A stretch of 64,000 nucleotides of DNA from JAOZMY01 sp964577975 (GTDB taxonomy: Bacteria > Desulfobacterota > S145-22): contig CAZOBB010000058.1 in NCBI GenBank assembly GCA_964577975.1, positions 62,001 through 126,000 of the forward strand, read 5' to 3'. Position 1 is the first letter of the stretch. Each line of letters starts with the position of its first letter. A program made the position numbers and the translations under genes. The notes under the pieces are model-generated. The model did no database searches and was not told the origin of the DNA. It saw only the letters and a list, made by a program, of their open reading frames with translations. Of this stretch, positions 44,432 through 53,045 are shown in pieces.

Positions 44432-45673
44432 CTACCATCCCAGCCACTCTTTCTCCCATTTCTTCGGCCAACGTTTCTTGAGGTTGACATACTCGAGTCG
44501 GACGAATTTACCATTCTTGTACTGCTGAACCATGCACCCCGGTGCAGGCCGATGATCCGTAGGCGTATACGTCACGTCACTCGCTCCCAAACCGATGTGA
44601 AAGTTACGGAAGGTCTCGAATCCTTTTTTGAGAATTCCTTCGCCCGTAAGGTCACCCGCTTTGTCGGCACGTTTCATGGCTTCCCAGAGAATCAACGCGT
44701 CACCCCACGCCTGAACGGTCCGGATGAGCCGCTTATTCAAGGGCACGCCTGGATTGTATTTTTTCGCGCTGGCAACAACAATGTCCATCATATCCGACTT
44801 CTGCCCAAAGAAGGCGCATGGCGTGGCACCAATGGCACCTTCCGCAGCTTTACCCGCGAGCCTTGGCAGGTTTTCATCAAATCCCCAGTTGTTGATAATC
44901 CAGTCGGCTCCCAGCCCCAAGGAATAAGCATCCCGCAACGTGGCTGCCACGGACATGGTGGTATTCCCATGCCAAACGACATCCGGCTTGAACTTTTTGA
45001 GAGCAAGAATCTGGCTCTTGGTATCCAAGGCAAAAAGGGACACGTCTTGATCCGGCCCAATCTCGAATCCAAGGAGTTTCGCCTGATCTTTAATCGCCTT
45101 AATAGGCGCGCTACAATACGGCGAAGCAAACATGTAACAACAGGCAAAACGAGGTTTCCGCTTCAGGTTCTTGGGTTTCCAGATCTTATCATACCATGCC
45201 GTCAGGCACGCACGCGCATTGGTGGAGTAATCAGAAGAAAAGAAGAGATTGTAGGGCGTCTTCTTCGGATTGGTCAAATGGGCAGAATACGACGCAGATA
45301 CATACGGAATCTTGTCTTTCGTAATGGTAGGCGAGAGAGCCTCCGTGTCGCCCGTGCCCCATCCTTCGATCGCCACACACTTCAAACGCTTCAATAAGGT
45401 GTATTTCGTCAGGGCTTCAGGAATACGATATCCATAGTCAAAATAGGTATATTTGATCTTCTTACCATTGACGCCGCCTTGCTCATTGAAATAATTGAAG
45501 GCTTCTGCCATTCCCAGGGCATAATCTTTCCCGACATCCGACGTGGCTCCCGTCATATCCATAATTCCACCCACGCGTATCGTCTTCGCCAGGACCGCAC
45601 CGGGGAAGCTCGCAATCAGCCCCATCACGAGTATAATTATTCCCAGTTTCAATAAAATCTCACGACCTTTCAT
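44432..45673 (-). CDS. Liv-type ABC transporter substrate-binding protein
   Basis: Periplasmic binding protein of 413 residues. A signal peptide ends near PGAVLAKT (residue 30), followed by IRVGGIMDMTGATSDVGKDY, the ligand-site start of the type I fold. It is embedded between livM and livF, so it is the cognate receptor. Association with an acyl-CoA synthetase and beta-oxidation genes suggests a carboxylic-acid ligand rather than an amino acid; this is inference. Confidence 0.88.
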   Translation of the reverse strand: MKGREILLKLGIIILVMGLIASFPGAVLAKTIRVGGIMDMTGATSDVGKDYALGMAEAFNYFNEQGGVNGKKIKYTYFDYGYRIPEALTKYTLLKRLKCVAIEGWGTGDTEALSPTITKDKIPYVSASYSAHLTNPKKTPYNLFFSSDYSTNARACLTAWYDKIWKPKNLKRKPRFACCYMFASPYCSAPIKAIKDQAKLLGFEIGPDQDVSLFALDTKSQILALKKFKPDVVWHGNTTMSVAATLRDAYSLGLGADWIINNWGFDENLPRLAGKAAEGAIGATPCAFFGQKSDMMDIVVASAKKYNPGVPLNKRLIRTVQAWGDALILWEAMKRADKAGDLTGEGILKKGFETFRNFHIGLGASDVTYTPTDHRPAPGCMVQQYKNGKFVRLEYVNLKKRWPKKWEKEWLGW

Positions 45674-45788
45674 CCTTGTTCCCCCTTTTTAGAAGGTTAC
45701 ACAAACTACATTCTATCCCTTTTCCGGAAAGGAATCACCCTTCTCCTTTCCTCCTTAAAAACGATCGTTTACCTTATCACCTCCTTTC

Positions 45789-46886
45789 TCAATAAGAAAA
45801 CGGCCACAAATTGAAATAGTTCTTGATCTGCCACCAACGGTAGGATAAGCCGTTGGGCTCGAAGATCAAGAAGGCACAAATTGCCAACCCAAACGTCGAT
45901 TCCTTGATAAAAAGGAACTTCTCCAAAAGCTGTGGATAAACATCTGCCAACGGAAGGATTCCCATCTGCAAGAATTCCATGACGAGAACCATGAACATGG
46001 AACCAAAAATCGTTCCATGGATGGAACCTGTCCCCCCTATCAAGATAACCCCTACCAACCATAAAGACCACGACCAGGGAAAGTGTTCAGGACTAATGGC
46101 GGCAAGGTTGCTGATCCAGAAGGCGCCCGCAATACCCGCGATAAAACCTGCCACAAAGAACGAAAGGAGCTTATACACCACGATATTTATCCCTAACGTC
46201 TCTGCCGCTATATCGTTGTCCCGTATGGCCATCCACGCTCGTCCCGGTTTAGACCGAAGCAGATTCGCCACCATACCAATACACAGCAACACCAGTATTA
46301 TCATCAGATAATAGACCTTGACGGGACTATCAATGACCCATGGACCTATTTTGATCGTGCCTGGCGGCAAGGAAAACGCCTGCCCTCGCCCACCAATCTT
46401 TGCAACATACTGGGTGATTATGAAATCAACCGTCACAAATTGCGCAGCCATGGTCGTAAGAATCAGGTAAAATCCTTTCACTTTGGCGGAAGGCAATCCA
46501 AATAACACGCTCCAGATCCCTGCGATTATCGCCCCTACAATGATACTAATGGGGTACGCCACGCCCAAATGGTGAAAGATCTGGGGCCACGGGAACTCAA
46601 GGATAAGAAGCGTGCTCGTATACGCCCCCACCGCAATAAACGCCGCATGTCCCAACGTGATCTGACCCGTGAAGCCGATAAGGAGATCCACTCCCAAGGC
46701 CCCCAAGATCGTATACCCGATCATGTTGGCAATACCCACCCAATAAGGATCAAGACGTGGGATGACGAGGAAAAGAATAATTCCCAGCAATATCATTTTT
46801 CCTTTGACAAACTTCGTCTGCCACCACGCATGATCATGTTTATAATCTTGATGATACGTCCCACAGGGAAGAAAACCTTTTGCCAT
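45789..46886 (-). CDS. livM: Liv-type ABC transporter permease
   Basis: Membrane permease of 365 residues with about nine or ten hydrophobic helices. GFTGQITLGHAAFIAVGAYTS near residue 75 and the GGTGSIHGTIFGSMF segment near 285 are characteristic of LivM. It lies 26 bp after livH. A 115-bp space before the binding-protein gene contains a 12-bp palindrome at 45759-45770 but no clear promoter. Confidence 0.92.
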   Translation of the reverse strand: MAKGFLPCGTYHQDYKHDHAWWQTKFVKGKMILLGIILFLVIPRLDPYWVGIANMIGYTILGALGVDLLIGFTGQITLGHAAFIAVGAYTSTLLILEFPWPQIFHHLGVAYPISIIVGAIIAGIWSVLFGLPSAKVKGFYLILTTMAAQFVTVDFIITQYVAKIGGRGQAFSLPPGTIKIGPWVIDSPVKVYYLMIILVLLCIGMVANLLRSKPGRAWMAIRDNDIAAETLGINIVVYKLLSFFVAGFIAGIAGAFWISNLAAISPEHFPWSWSLWLVGVILIGGTGSIHGTIFGSMFMVLVMEFLQMGILPLADVYPQLLEKFLFIKESTFGLAICAFLIFEPNGLSYRWWQIKNYFNLWPFSY

Positions 46887-46912
46887 GCTTCAGCTCCTAC
46901 ATACGTTCAAGG

Positions 46913-47806
46913 TTAAACGCGCTCGATCCGTTCCCAACCCCAGAGCCCGTACGGTTTGAAGAGGAGAAAGACCACCATGAAAACAAACGGGAATATCTGT
47001 TTTACTCCCCCTGGAAAATACTGATCCAGATAGGCCCCCGCAAAATTTTGTAGAACTCCGATCGCCAACCCCCCCACGATCGCTCCCGGGATAGAATTGA
47101 GTCCCCCCAGTACGACTGCCGGGAGGACCAAAAGCCCCAAATAACTAACCGAGATATTCAAGCCATTGATGTTTCCCAACAGGCTTCCCCCCACGCCCGC
47201 CGCCATGAAGGCGATGGCCCAGGCCGCGGCATAGACAAAACGGGCACTCACACCCAGCGAAATGGCTGCCATTTCATCATCCGCCGTAGCCTGCATGGCC
47301 AATCCCCACCGGGTATATTGGAAAAACCCTACCAATATCAACAGCAACACAATAGCCGTCACAAAACTCCATAGATACACGCTTCCAATGACAAGAAAAC
47401 CTATCTTGATCGGTTTCAACGGAAAGACCGGCGGTTGAAAAACCCGGGTATCCGTCCCCCAAATAAACTCAACAAGCCCACGGAAGAAGAAAGACAATCC
47501 CACCGTCACCATAATAACGGTCAAAATAGGCTCCCCAATGAGGCGATCCAGAAAGACTCGCTCCGTAAGGATTCCTAAAATCAACCCTATAATCAGCGAG
47601 ATAATAACCGCTAGGACGAAGGGGACTCCCATTTGATAAAAGGTCAAGGTAACGTATGCTCCGATAATCGTTAATTCCCCCATCGCCAGATTCAACACAC
47701 CGGAACATTTATAAATAATGACCCACCCTAGCGCCACGAGGGCGTAAATTCCCCCTACCATCAACCCGGTCGTCAAGGTCATGAAAAACAAATCCATCTG
47801 GCTCAT
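46913..47806 (-). CDS. livH: Liv-type ABC transporter permease
   Basis: Membrane permease of 297 residues. ALGWVIIYKCSGVLNLAMGELTIIGAY near residues 25-52 and LGGLNSIPGAIVGGLAIGVLQN near residue 235 are LivH hallmarks. It overlaps the end of the acyl-CoA synthetase gene by 4 bp, which couples activation enzyme and permease at translation. Confidence 0.93.
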   Translation of the reverse strand: MSQMDLFFMTLTTGLMVGGIYALVALGWVIIYKCSGVLNLAMGELTIIGAYVTLTFYQMGVPFVLAVIISLIIGLILGILTERVFLDRLIGEPILTVIMVTVGLSFFFRGLVEFIWGTDTRVFQPPVFPLKPIKIGFLVIGSVYLWSFVTAIVLLLILVGFFQYTRWGLAMQATADDEMAAISLGVSARFVYAAAWAIAFMAAGVGGSLLGNINGLNISVSYLGLLVLPAVVLGGLNSIPGAIVGGLAIGVLQNFAGAYLDQYFPGGVKQIFPFVFMVVFLLFKPYGLWGWERIERV

Positions 47807-49725
47807 TTCTTCTTTCCCTCCTCTGGAACCTTTTGGACCCGAAGATCCGTCTTGATCTCTGCCACTCGCCCATCCTCATAGGTAATCGTCGTATCCATGT
47901 GAATGATATCCGTATCGGTGTACAATGCCTCCACGATGTCTTTATACCGATCCTCCACAAAGGCGCGACGCAATTTGTGGGTGCGCGTCAGCTCTCCATC
48001 ATCAGGGTCGAACTCTTTGTAAAGGTTGACAAACTTGCGGATCCTCGCCACTTCCGGTAGATCCTTGTTGGCCATCTTTATTTGGGATTCCACCAGATCG
48101 TAGACGGCGGGGATTTGGGACAGCTCCTGATAACTCGTATAATTGAGCTTCTTGTCGTCCGCCCATTTCCCCACCACGGAATAGTCAATACAGATCACGG
48201 CCGTCATATAAGGCCGTTTGTCCCCGATAACCCATGCATCCTTGATATACGGACTGAATTTCAGGCGGCTTTCCAGATACTGAGGCGAGAAAGGACGTCC
48301 ATCGCTCAACGTCATGACATCCTTGGAACGGTCAAAGACGACAAGATGTCCATCCTCATCGATAAACCCCTTATCCCCCGAATGGAGCCACCCGTCCTTG
48401 AGTGTTTTCTCCGTGGCTTCTGGATTTTTGTAATATCCCAAAAAGACCGACGGTCCTCGTGAAATAATTTCTCCGTCTTCCGTAATCTTCACTTCCGTTT
48501 CCGGCAGAGGTTTCCCAACCGTGTCAAATTTGATGTCCCCATCCCGGTGAACGACGGAAATTCCTGCTATCTCCGTCTGTCCGTAAATCTGTTTCAAGTT
48601 CACCCCCAAGGCATGAAAGAACCGGAAATGGTCCGGCCCCATGGCCGCCCCTCCGGTATAGGCATGCCGCACCCTCGACAATCCCAGGTGATCCCTCAAC
48701 TTTTTCTGAACGGTATAATATGCAATCTTGTTCAAGACATTCAGATAAAACGGCACGGGCTTCTTGGCAAACTTCAAATCCGCCACCTTATACCCCACCT
48801 TCGTCGAAAAGTTGAAAAACATCCGTTTCGTAAAGGAAGAATCCAGATGCTTCACCTGAACCGTTCGGGTCATCTGCTCATACATCCGAGGCGGAGCAAA
48901 CATGACGTGGGGGCCTATTTCTCGGATATTTTCCTGGGCGGTTTCCGGTTCCTCGGGAAAGTTGATGGTAAAGCCCACCTGGAGGCCACAAGAGATAGAC
49001 ATCATCTGTTCCCCGATCCAGGCAAACGGAAGATACGACACGAAATCGTCCGATTCGTAACATGGATCCACGGCCATGAGATGCTTCCCCATGGTTAGCA
49101 TGTTCCAGTGGGAGAGTAAGGCCCCTTTTGGCTTGGAAGTGGTTCCGGAGGTATAGAAAAGAAGCGCCACATCGTCCCCGTGCCCCTGAAACACCAGTTT
49201 CTCGAAGAGATCGGGCTGTTCTTTATCCAACTCCTCCCCCAACTTCTCAAGCTCCCTCAAGCTCATGAGGAAATCTTGGTGATAATGCCGCATTCCCTTT
49301 GGATCATCCCAAAAAATCTTTTCCAATTTTGGACATTGATCTTTTATCGCAAGGGCCTTATCAACTTCTTCTTGGCCTTCGCCCACAAAAAAACGGGCAT
49401 CCGAATGATCAATGATATACTGAACCTCATCCAACATGCTTTCCTGGAAGAGCCATACGGCGATCCCCCCGGCACAAAGGGTCGCCATCTCGGCCCACAA
49501 TCCCTCGGGGCGGTTGTCCCCGATCATTGCCACTTTATCTCCGGGTTTCAGACCCAATTTCACGAATCCTAGGGTCAACCGTTTAACGTGGTTGAAGTAA
49601 TCCTCCCACGTAAAGGGGCGCCATATTCCATACTCCTTTTCCCGCATGGCCACCTTGCTCGCCCCATAATGTTGCGCTTTCTGATAAAAAAGCTTCGGTA
49701 ACGTCAGGTCCTTGGTTATCTCCAC
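47803..49725 (-). CDS. Long-chain-type acyl-CoA synthetase (AMP-forming)
   Basis: Adenylate-forming enzyme of 640 residues, the FadD15/Faa-like long form. The P-loop is LLFYTSGTTSKPKGALLSH near residue 195, YGQTEIAG near 400 and the hinge with SGDKGFIDEDGHLVVFDRSKDVM near 450. It activates a carboxylic acid to its CoA thioester. The gene lies inside the liv operon between livG and livH, so uptake and activation are likely linked. True chain length is uncertain: genes of this length class in anaerobes act on several acids. Confidence 0.88.
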   Translation of the reverse strand: MEITKDLTLPKLFYQKAQHYGASKVAMREKEYGIWRPFTWEDYFNHVKRLTLGFVKLGLKPGDKVAMIGDNRPEGLWAEMATLCAGGIAVWLFQESMLDEVQYIIDHSDARFFVGEGQEEVDKALAIKDQCPKLEKIFWDDPKGMRHYHQDFLMSLRELEKLGEELDKEQPDLFEKLVFQGHGDDVALLFYTSGTTSKPKGALLSHWNMLTMGKHLMAVDPCYESDDFVSYLPFAWIGEQMMSISCGLQVGFTINFPEEPETAQENIREIGPHVMFAPPRMYEQMTRTVQVKHLDSSFTKRMFFNFSTKVGYKVADLKFAKKPVPFYLNVLNKIAYYTVQKKLRDHLGLSRVRHAYTGGAAMGPDHFRFFHALGVNLKQIYGQTEIAGISVVHRDGDIKFDTVGKPLPETEVKITEDGEIISRGPSVFLGYYKNPEATEKTLKDGWLHSGDKGFIDEDGHLVVFDRSKDVMTLSDGRPFSPQYLESRLKFSPYIKDAWVIGDKRPYMTAVICIDYSVVGKWADDKKLNYTSYQELSQIPAVYDLVESQIKMANKDLPEVARIRKFVNLYKEFDPDDGELTRTHKLRRAFVEDRYKDIVEALYTDTDIIHMDTTITYEDGRVAEIKTDLRVQKVPEEGKKK

Positions 49726-49739
49726 CTCATTCCCCCCTG

Positions 49740-50555
49740 CTATGCCCTGGAAACATACAAATCTTCAGCCCCGAGATAGGCTTTGATGACCTCGGGATCG
49801 GACTGGATTTCCTCCGGCGTTCCGTCCGCGATCATTTCCCCAAAGTTCAGCACCGTCACTGAATCAGACAGATCCATGACTACACCCATATCGTGCTCCA
49901 CAAGTATGCACGTCACTTTCCACCTTTCCTCCTCGTTCACATCCAGTATAAAACGTGCCATGTCCTCAACTTCTTCCAGATTCAACCCTGCTAACGGCTC
50001 ATCCAAAATTAGAAGGTCGGGGTCTAACGCAAGGGCGCGCCCCAATTCCACCCTCTTTTGAAGTCCATACGGAAGCATCCCCACGATCTTGTCTCGGATA
50101 TGCTCTATCTCGAGAAGATCGATAATCTCCTCTTCAATGAAAGCACGATGCTCGATCTCCTCTTTCGCCGTCTTCCCAATATAAATGGCACCACTGATAA
50201 TGCCCGTTTTCATGTGAATATGACGACCCAAACGAATATTGTCCAACACCGTCATACCGGAAAAGAGCTCGATTTTCTGAAAGGTACGAGAGATGCCAAT
50301 CTGGGCCCTTTGATAAGGTTTCAAATGATTGATGTTCTGACCTTTATAAATGATATTCCCTCGCTGGGGATGATACAATCCGTTGATACAATTCATCATT
50401 ACCGTCTTACCCGCTCCATTGGGACCGATAATCGAATGTATTTCTCCCTTCTTTACAGTAAAACTTACACCCGAAAGGGCCGCCACCTTTCCAAAACTCA
50501 TATGGACATTCTCTACCCGCAGTAACTCTTCGCCCTCTTTTAAGTCATGTGCCAT
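49740..50555 (-). CDS. livG: Liv-type ABC transporter ATP-binding protein
   Basis: ATPase of 271 residues: Walker A GPNGAGKTVMMNCINGLY near residue 45, Walker B LLILDEPLAGLN near 175, and a LivG-type insertion with GRHIHMKTGII near residue 100. I chose ATG 50553-50555 after GGGAGAAAG; a 27-codon longer frame has no family similarity. It is the first gene of the 30-kb catabolic run, with the promoter and operator-like sites just upstream. Confidence 0.92.
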   Translation of the reverse strand: MAHDLKEGEELLRVENVHMSFGKVAALSGVSFTVKKGEIHSIIGPNGAGKTVMMNCINGLYHPQRGNIIYKGQNINHLKPYQRAQIGISRTFQKIELFSGMTVLDNIRLGRHIHMKTGIISGAIYIGKTAKEEIEHRAFIEEEIIDLLEIEHIRDKIVGMLPYGLQKRVELGRALALDPDLLILDEPLAGLNLEEVEDMARFILDVNEEERWKVTCILVEHDMGVVMDLSDSVTVLNFGEMIADGTPEEIQSDPEVIKAYLGAEDLYVSRA

Positions 50556-50632
50556 GAAACTTTCTCCCTTTTCAAAACAGTGGCATACGCATACGTCTCT
50601 CTCATTAATCACTCCTACACAAGGCAAAATGC

Positions 50633-50661
50633 TCATAACATAGTTTGAAAAAGCTTGTCAA
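50633..50661 (-). promoter_or_regulatory. Sigma70-like promoter of the importer/catabolic operon
   Basis: Read on the minus strand: TTGACA (50661-50656), a 17-bp spacer, TTATGA (50638-50633). The -35 box is perfect. It would give a leader of about 70 nt before livG. Two operator-like palindromes lie 22 and 88 bp further upstream. Confidence 0.6.
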
Positions 50662-50682
50662 GCCCCAAAAGCGACACTTTGC

Positions 50683-50702
50683 CACTTTCCGTAATCTGGC
50701 AA
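50683..50702 (-). promoter_or_regulatory. Operator-like site 2, upstream of livG
   Basis: CACTTTCCGTAATCTGGCAA, 18/20 identical to the site at the MerR gene. It is 22 bp upstream of the livG -35 box. Likely bound by the cluster's MerR regulator. Confidence 0.55.
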
Positions 50703-50748
50703 ATATTCGAAAACATGACATGATAACAATAAGTTACAATATTATTGG

Positions 50749-50764
50749 CACCTTACGTAAGGTG
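50749..50764. promoter_or_regulatory. Operator-like site 3, perfect 16-bp palindrome
   Basis: CACCTTACGTAAGGTG is a perfect palindrome and shares the CAC-TTACGTAA-TG frame of the other two sites. It lies in the divergent gap between livG and the polysaccharide locus, about 88 bp from the livG -35 box and 260 bp from the polysaccharide promoter. Confidence 0.5.
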
Positions 50765-51025
50765 TAAAGGTTCGAAAAAATTTTATCCCTTTTCACCCTC
50801 ACCGCCATGCTGTTTCTCGGCCATAACATACCAATAAAACGAAGGTATTTCCTCCAATCAAAAGGATTCAATGGTGGAAAGGGAACAAATCCCCCAAAAG
50901 TCCCTCCTTGCAAATGGATCATTCAGCAGCCGGCGTGAAGTCATAAACCTACCATCGCTACACCCCCCCAAATCCAAATTATTTACCAAACCAACCGATC
51001 AAATCACAACTAAAAATAGTTACTC

Positions 51026-51053
51026 TTGACATATAAAAAAAATATGCTATACT
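51026..51053 (+). promoter_or_regulatory. Sigma70-like promoter of the exopolysaccharide locus
   Basis: TTGACA (51026-51031), a 16-bp A/T-rich spacer and TATACT (51048-51053). The boxes are close to consensus. It is the only clear promoter upstream of the plus-strand polysaccharide genes. Confidence 0.75.
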
Positions 51054-51303
51054 TGTGGTGCATCGACTTGTATAAAAAATAATGTATGAAACAAAACGGT
51101 TGATCAAGTTCGTGAGAGAGGAGGAGGTGGGACTATACGAAAAAGGTGCTTTCCCAGCAAGAAGCAACGGAGTAATGAGAAAGGGGAATGATCGTTCCCA
51201 CTTCTTCGAAGCTGAGGGGGATGGACACCTTTGAAAGAAAGAGTTTTTCACTATAAAGAAGGCTTGCGGGACAGGACAAACTTCACAAAAAGGGATCTCG
51301 TTG
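51054..51303 (+). other. Long untranslated leader of the polysaccharide operon, with a possible 50-codon frame
   Basis: About 240 nt separate the expected transcript start from the first gene. A frame from ATG 51082 to TGA 51234 encodes 50 residues (begins MYETKRLIKF) but has no ribosome site before it. GGGAA...TTCCC near 51183-51200 can form a small hairpin. I looked for c-di-GMP (GEMM) and other common riboswitch cores and found no match. The length still suggests leader control, such as antitermination. Confidence 0.4.
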
Positions 51304-51960
51304 ATGAATATTAAAGAGTTGTTCAGAGACCACATGAATGAGTATTGTTCGATCAAAGGAAAATTACTGAGTGCATCGGGTGATAGAATTATCAAAACAA
51401 TCCTTGTCACAAGTTGTTATCCCTACGAAGGCAAAACGACTGCGTCCTTGTGCATTGCCCAGGCGCTCAGCGAAGAGATCGACTACAAGGTATTGCTGAT
51501 TGACGGCAATTTTCGGTCTCCCGCCCTCCATACCTATTTTAACATCAAAAAGGCTCCCGGCTTTTCCGATCTTTTCTTGACGGCAAGTGACAAAAGGGAA
51601 AAACCTATTACCTTTTCCCCTATCAATGACAATTCTCTCATCGTGATGCCTAACGGCAGTGAACTAACAAATCCATTGAAGGTATTAAGTAGTGAAGCCT
51701 ATGGCAAGGAGTTGAAGGCATTAGGAAACAAATTTAATTATGTTATAATCGATGGAACTTCTATTTTCGGGTTCTCTGACATCCTTGTAAGTGCTAAACA
51801 TTTCGATGGAATTGTGTTGGTTGTGGAATTTAGAAAGACCCGTTGGGAGGTTCTGCAGGAGGCAAAAGACAAGCTTACGCGAGTGGGGGGTAAAATCCTT
51901 GGCGTTGTTTTAAACAAAAGAATTTATTATATTCCAAAGGCGATATATGAAAAAGTTTAG
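51304..51960 (+). CDS. CpsD/CapB-like P-loop protein (bacterial tyrosine kinase family)
   Basis: A 218-residue cytoplasmic P-loop ATPase related to BY-kinases and exopolysaccharide CpsD. Walker A is SCYPYEGKTTASL near residue 38 and the Walker A-prime strand reads LLIDGNFRSPAL, with Gly-Asn where the usual DADLRRP has Ala-Asp. The tail NKRIYYIPKAIYEKV carries three Tyr that could be the phosphorylated cluster. It is separate from its Wzz partner gene, unlike proteobacterial Wzc. The start is ATG 51304, just after an in-frame TTG. Loss of kinase activity is possible given the altered motif. Confidence 0.8.
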   Translation: MNIKELFRDHMNEYCSIKGKLLSASGDRIIKTILVTSCYPYEGKTTASLCIAQALSEEIDYKVLLIDGNFRSPALHTYFNIKKAPGFSDLFLTASDKREKPITFSPINDNSLIVMPNGSELTNPLKVLSSEAYGKELKALGNKFNYVIIDGTSIFGFSDILVSAKHFDGIVLVVEFRKTRWEVLQEAKDKLTRVGGKILGVVLNKRIYYIPKAIYEKV

Positions 51961-53035
51961 TCTTTTTACATCGCGGCAGGGTCATACAACAAAAAACACC
52001 TGGGTATGTATCGTGTGCCTCATCTTGATGGCTGTCCTAGTGGGATGTGCCTCTGGCCCCGGCAAGAATGAAGAAATAGAAATAGAAAGAACCACTTTTT
52101 CCTTTGATCAAGACAAAGCTCCCTATGATGTCTTCCCCGAATATCGAATCAAACCGGGCGATATGCTTGACGTCTTGTTTCAGATTCATACGTGGAAGGA
52201 ACGGGATTCCTTCAGAATCGGCGTGGACAATACGGTGGCCGTAAAGTTTGTCAACAATCCCGAACTGAACGAGGAACAACTTGTTCGTCCTGACGGAACA
52301 ATTTCACTCCCTTATGTGGGTATCGTAAAAGTGGTAGGGAAAACGGTTAATGAATTGGCCACGGAGCTCAGGAAAAAATACGCTAAGATACTACAGGATC
52401 CTGAGCTGTACGTTACTGTCCCCGAATTCAGGGCGGCAATCAAAGAGTTAAAGACCGATTTGCACACGGCTCCCCGCGGCCTGAGCCGACTGGTAACGGT
52501 GCGTCCGGATGGATACGTAACATTTCCCCTCGTGGGAGATATGTATGCCGCATTCAAAACGATTCCCGAGTTGAGCGAAGAGCTAAATGCGAAATACGAG
52601 AAGATTCTCCCTGATCTCCATTGCGATCTGTTTCTGCAAAAGCATTCAGGCTCCTTCATCTACGTGATCGGGGAGGTCAAGAGCCCCGGAATTTACCGAA
52701 TCGAAAAACCCATCAGTGTGGTAGCGGCAATCGCTCGAGCAGGCAGCTACACCTCTGAAGCAAAGAGAAACAGTGTCTTTGTTATTCGACGCCATGCAAA
52801 GAAGATGGTAGCCACACGTCTCGATTTGGAGGAAACCCTAAGCTTGACACGGGAAAGTCGATTCTTTTTTCTGCAGCCGGACGACATTATTTATGTGCCG
52901 AGAACTTGGCTAGGCACCGCTTCCGAGGTAGCAAGGAAAATAGCCGACGTGCTGCTGTTTAATGGATGGGGGATCGGTATCGGATTCTCGTATGAACTGC
53001 ATACCGAGCCAACGGTTAATAAGTACAGACGATAA
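51947..53035 (+). CDS. Polysaccharide export outer-membrane lipoprotein (Wza-like)
   Basis: A 362-residue exporter. A signal peptide ends in a lipobox VLVGC at about residues 31-35. A Poly_export domain begins at YRIKPGDMLDVLF (near 66) with VRPDGTISLPYVGIVKVVGKT, a second, similar module has VRPDGYVTFPLVGDMY, and the SLBB domain has VIGEVKSPGIYRIEKPISVVAAIARAGSY near 245. Wza octamers form the outer-membrane channel. Its start overlaps the CpsD-like gene by 14 bp. The duplicated export module is longer than the minimal form. Confidence 0.9.
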   Translation: MKKFSLFTSRQGHTTKNTWVCIVCLILMAVLVGCASGPGKNEEIEIERTTFSFDQDKAPYDVFPEYRIKPGDMLDVLFQIHTWKERDSFRIGVDNTVAVKFVNNPELNEEQLVRPDGTISLPYVGIVKVVGKTVNELATELRKKYAKILQDPELYVTVPEFRAAIKELKTDLHTAPRGLSRLVTVRPDGYVTFPLVGDMYAAFKTIPELSEELNAKYEKILPDLHCDLFLQKHSGSFIYVIGEVKSPGIYRIEKPISVVAAIARAGSYTSEAKRNSVFVIRRHAKKMVATRLDLEETLSLTRESRFFFLQPDDIIYVPRTWLGTASEVARKIADVLLFNGWGIGIGFSYELHTEPTVNKYRR

Positions 53036-53045
53036 GGTGGCCGTA

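Noticed and set aside
45759..45770. AAACGATCGTTT palindrome between livM and the binding-protein gene
   Set aside because: A single 12-bp palindrome inside an operon, not repeated at the other promoters; too weak to call an operator.
51054..51303. c-di-GMP (GEMM) riboswitch in the polysaccharide leader
   Set aside because: The conserved GEMM core segments were not found by eye; only small hairpins are visible.
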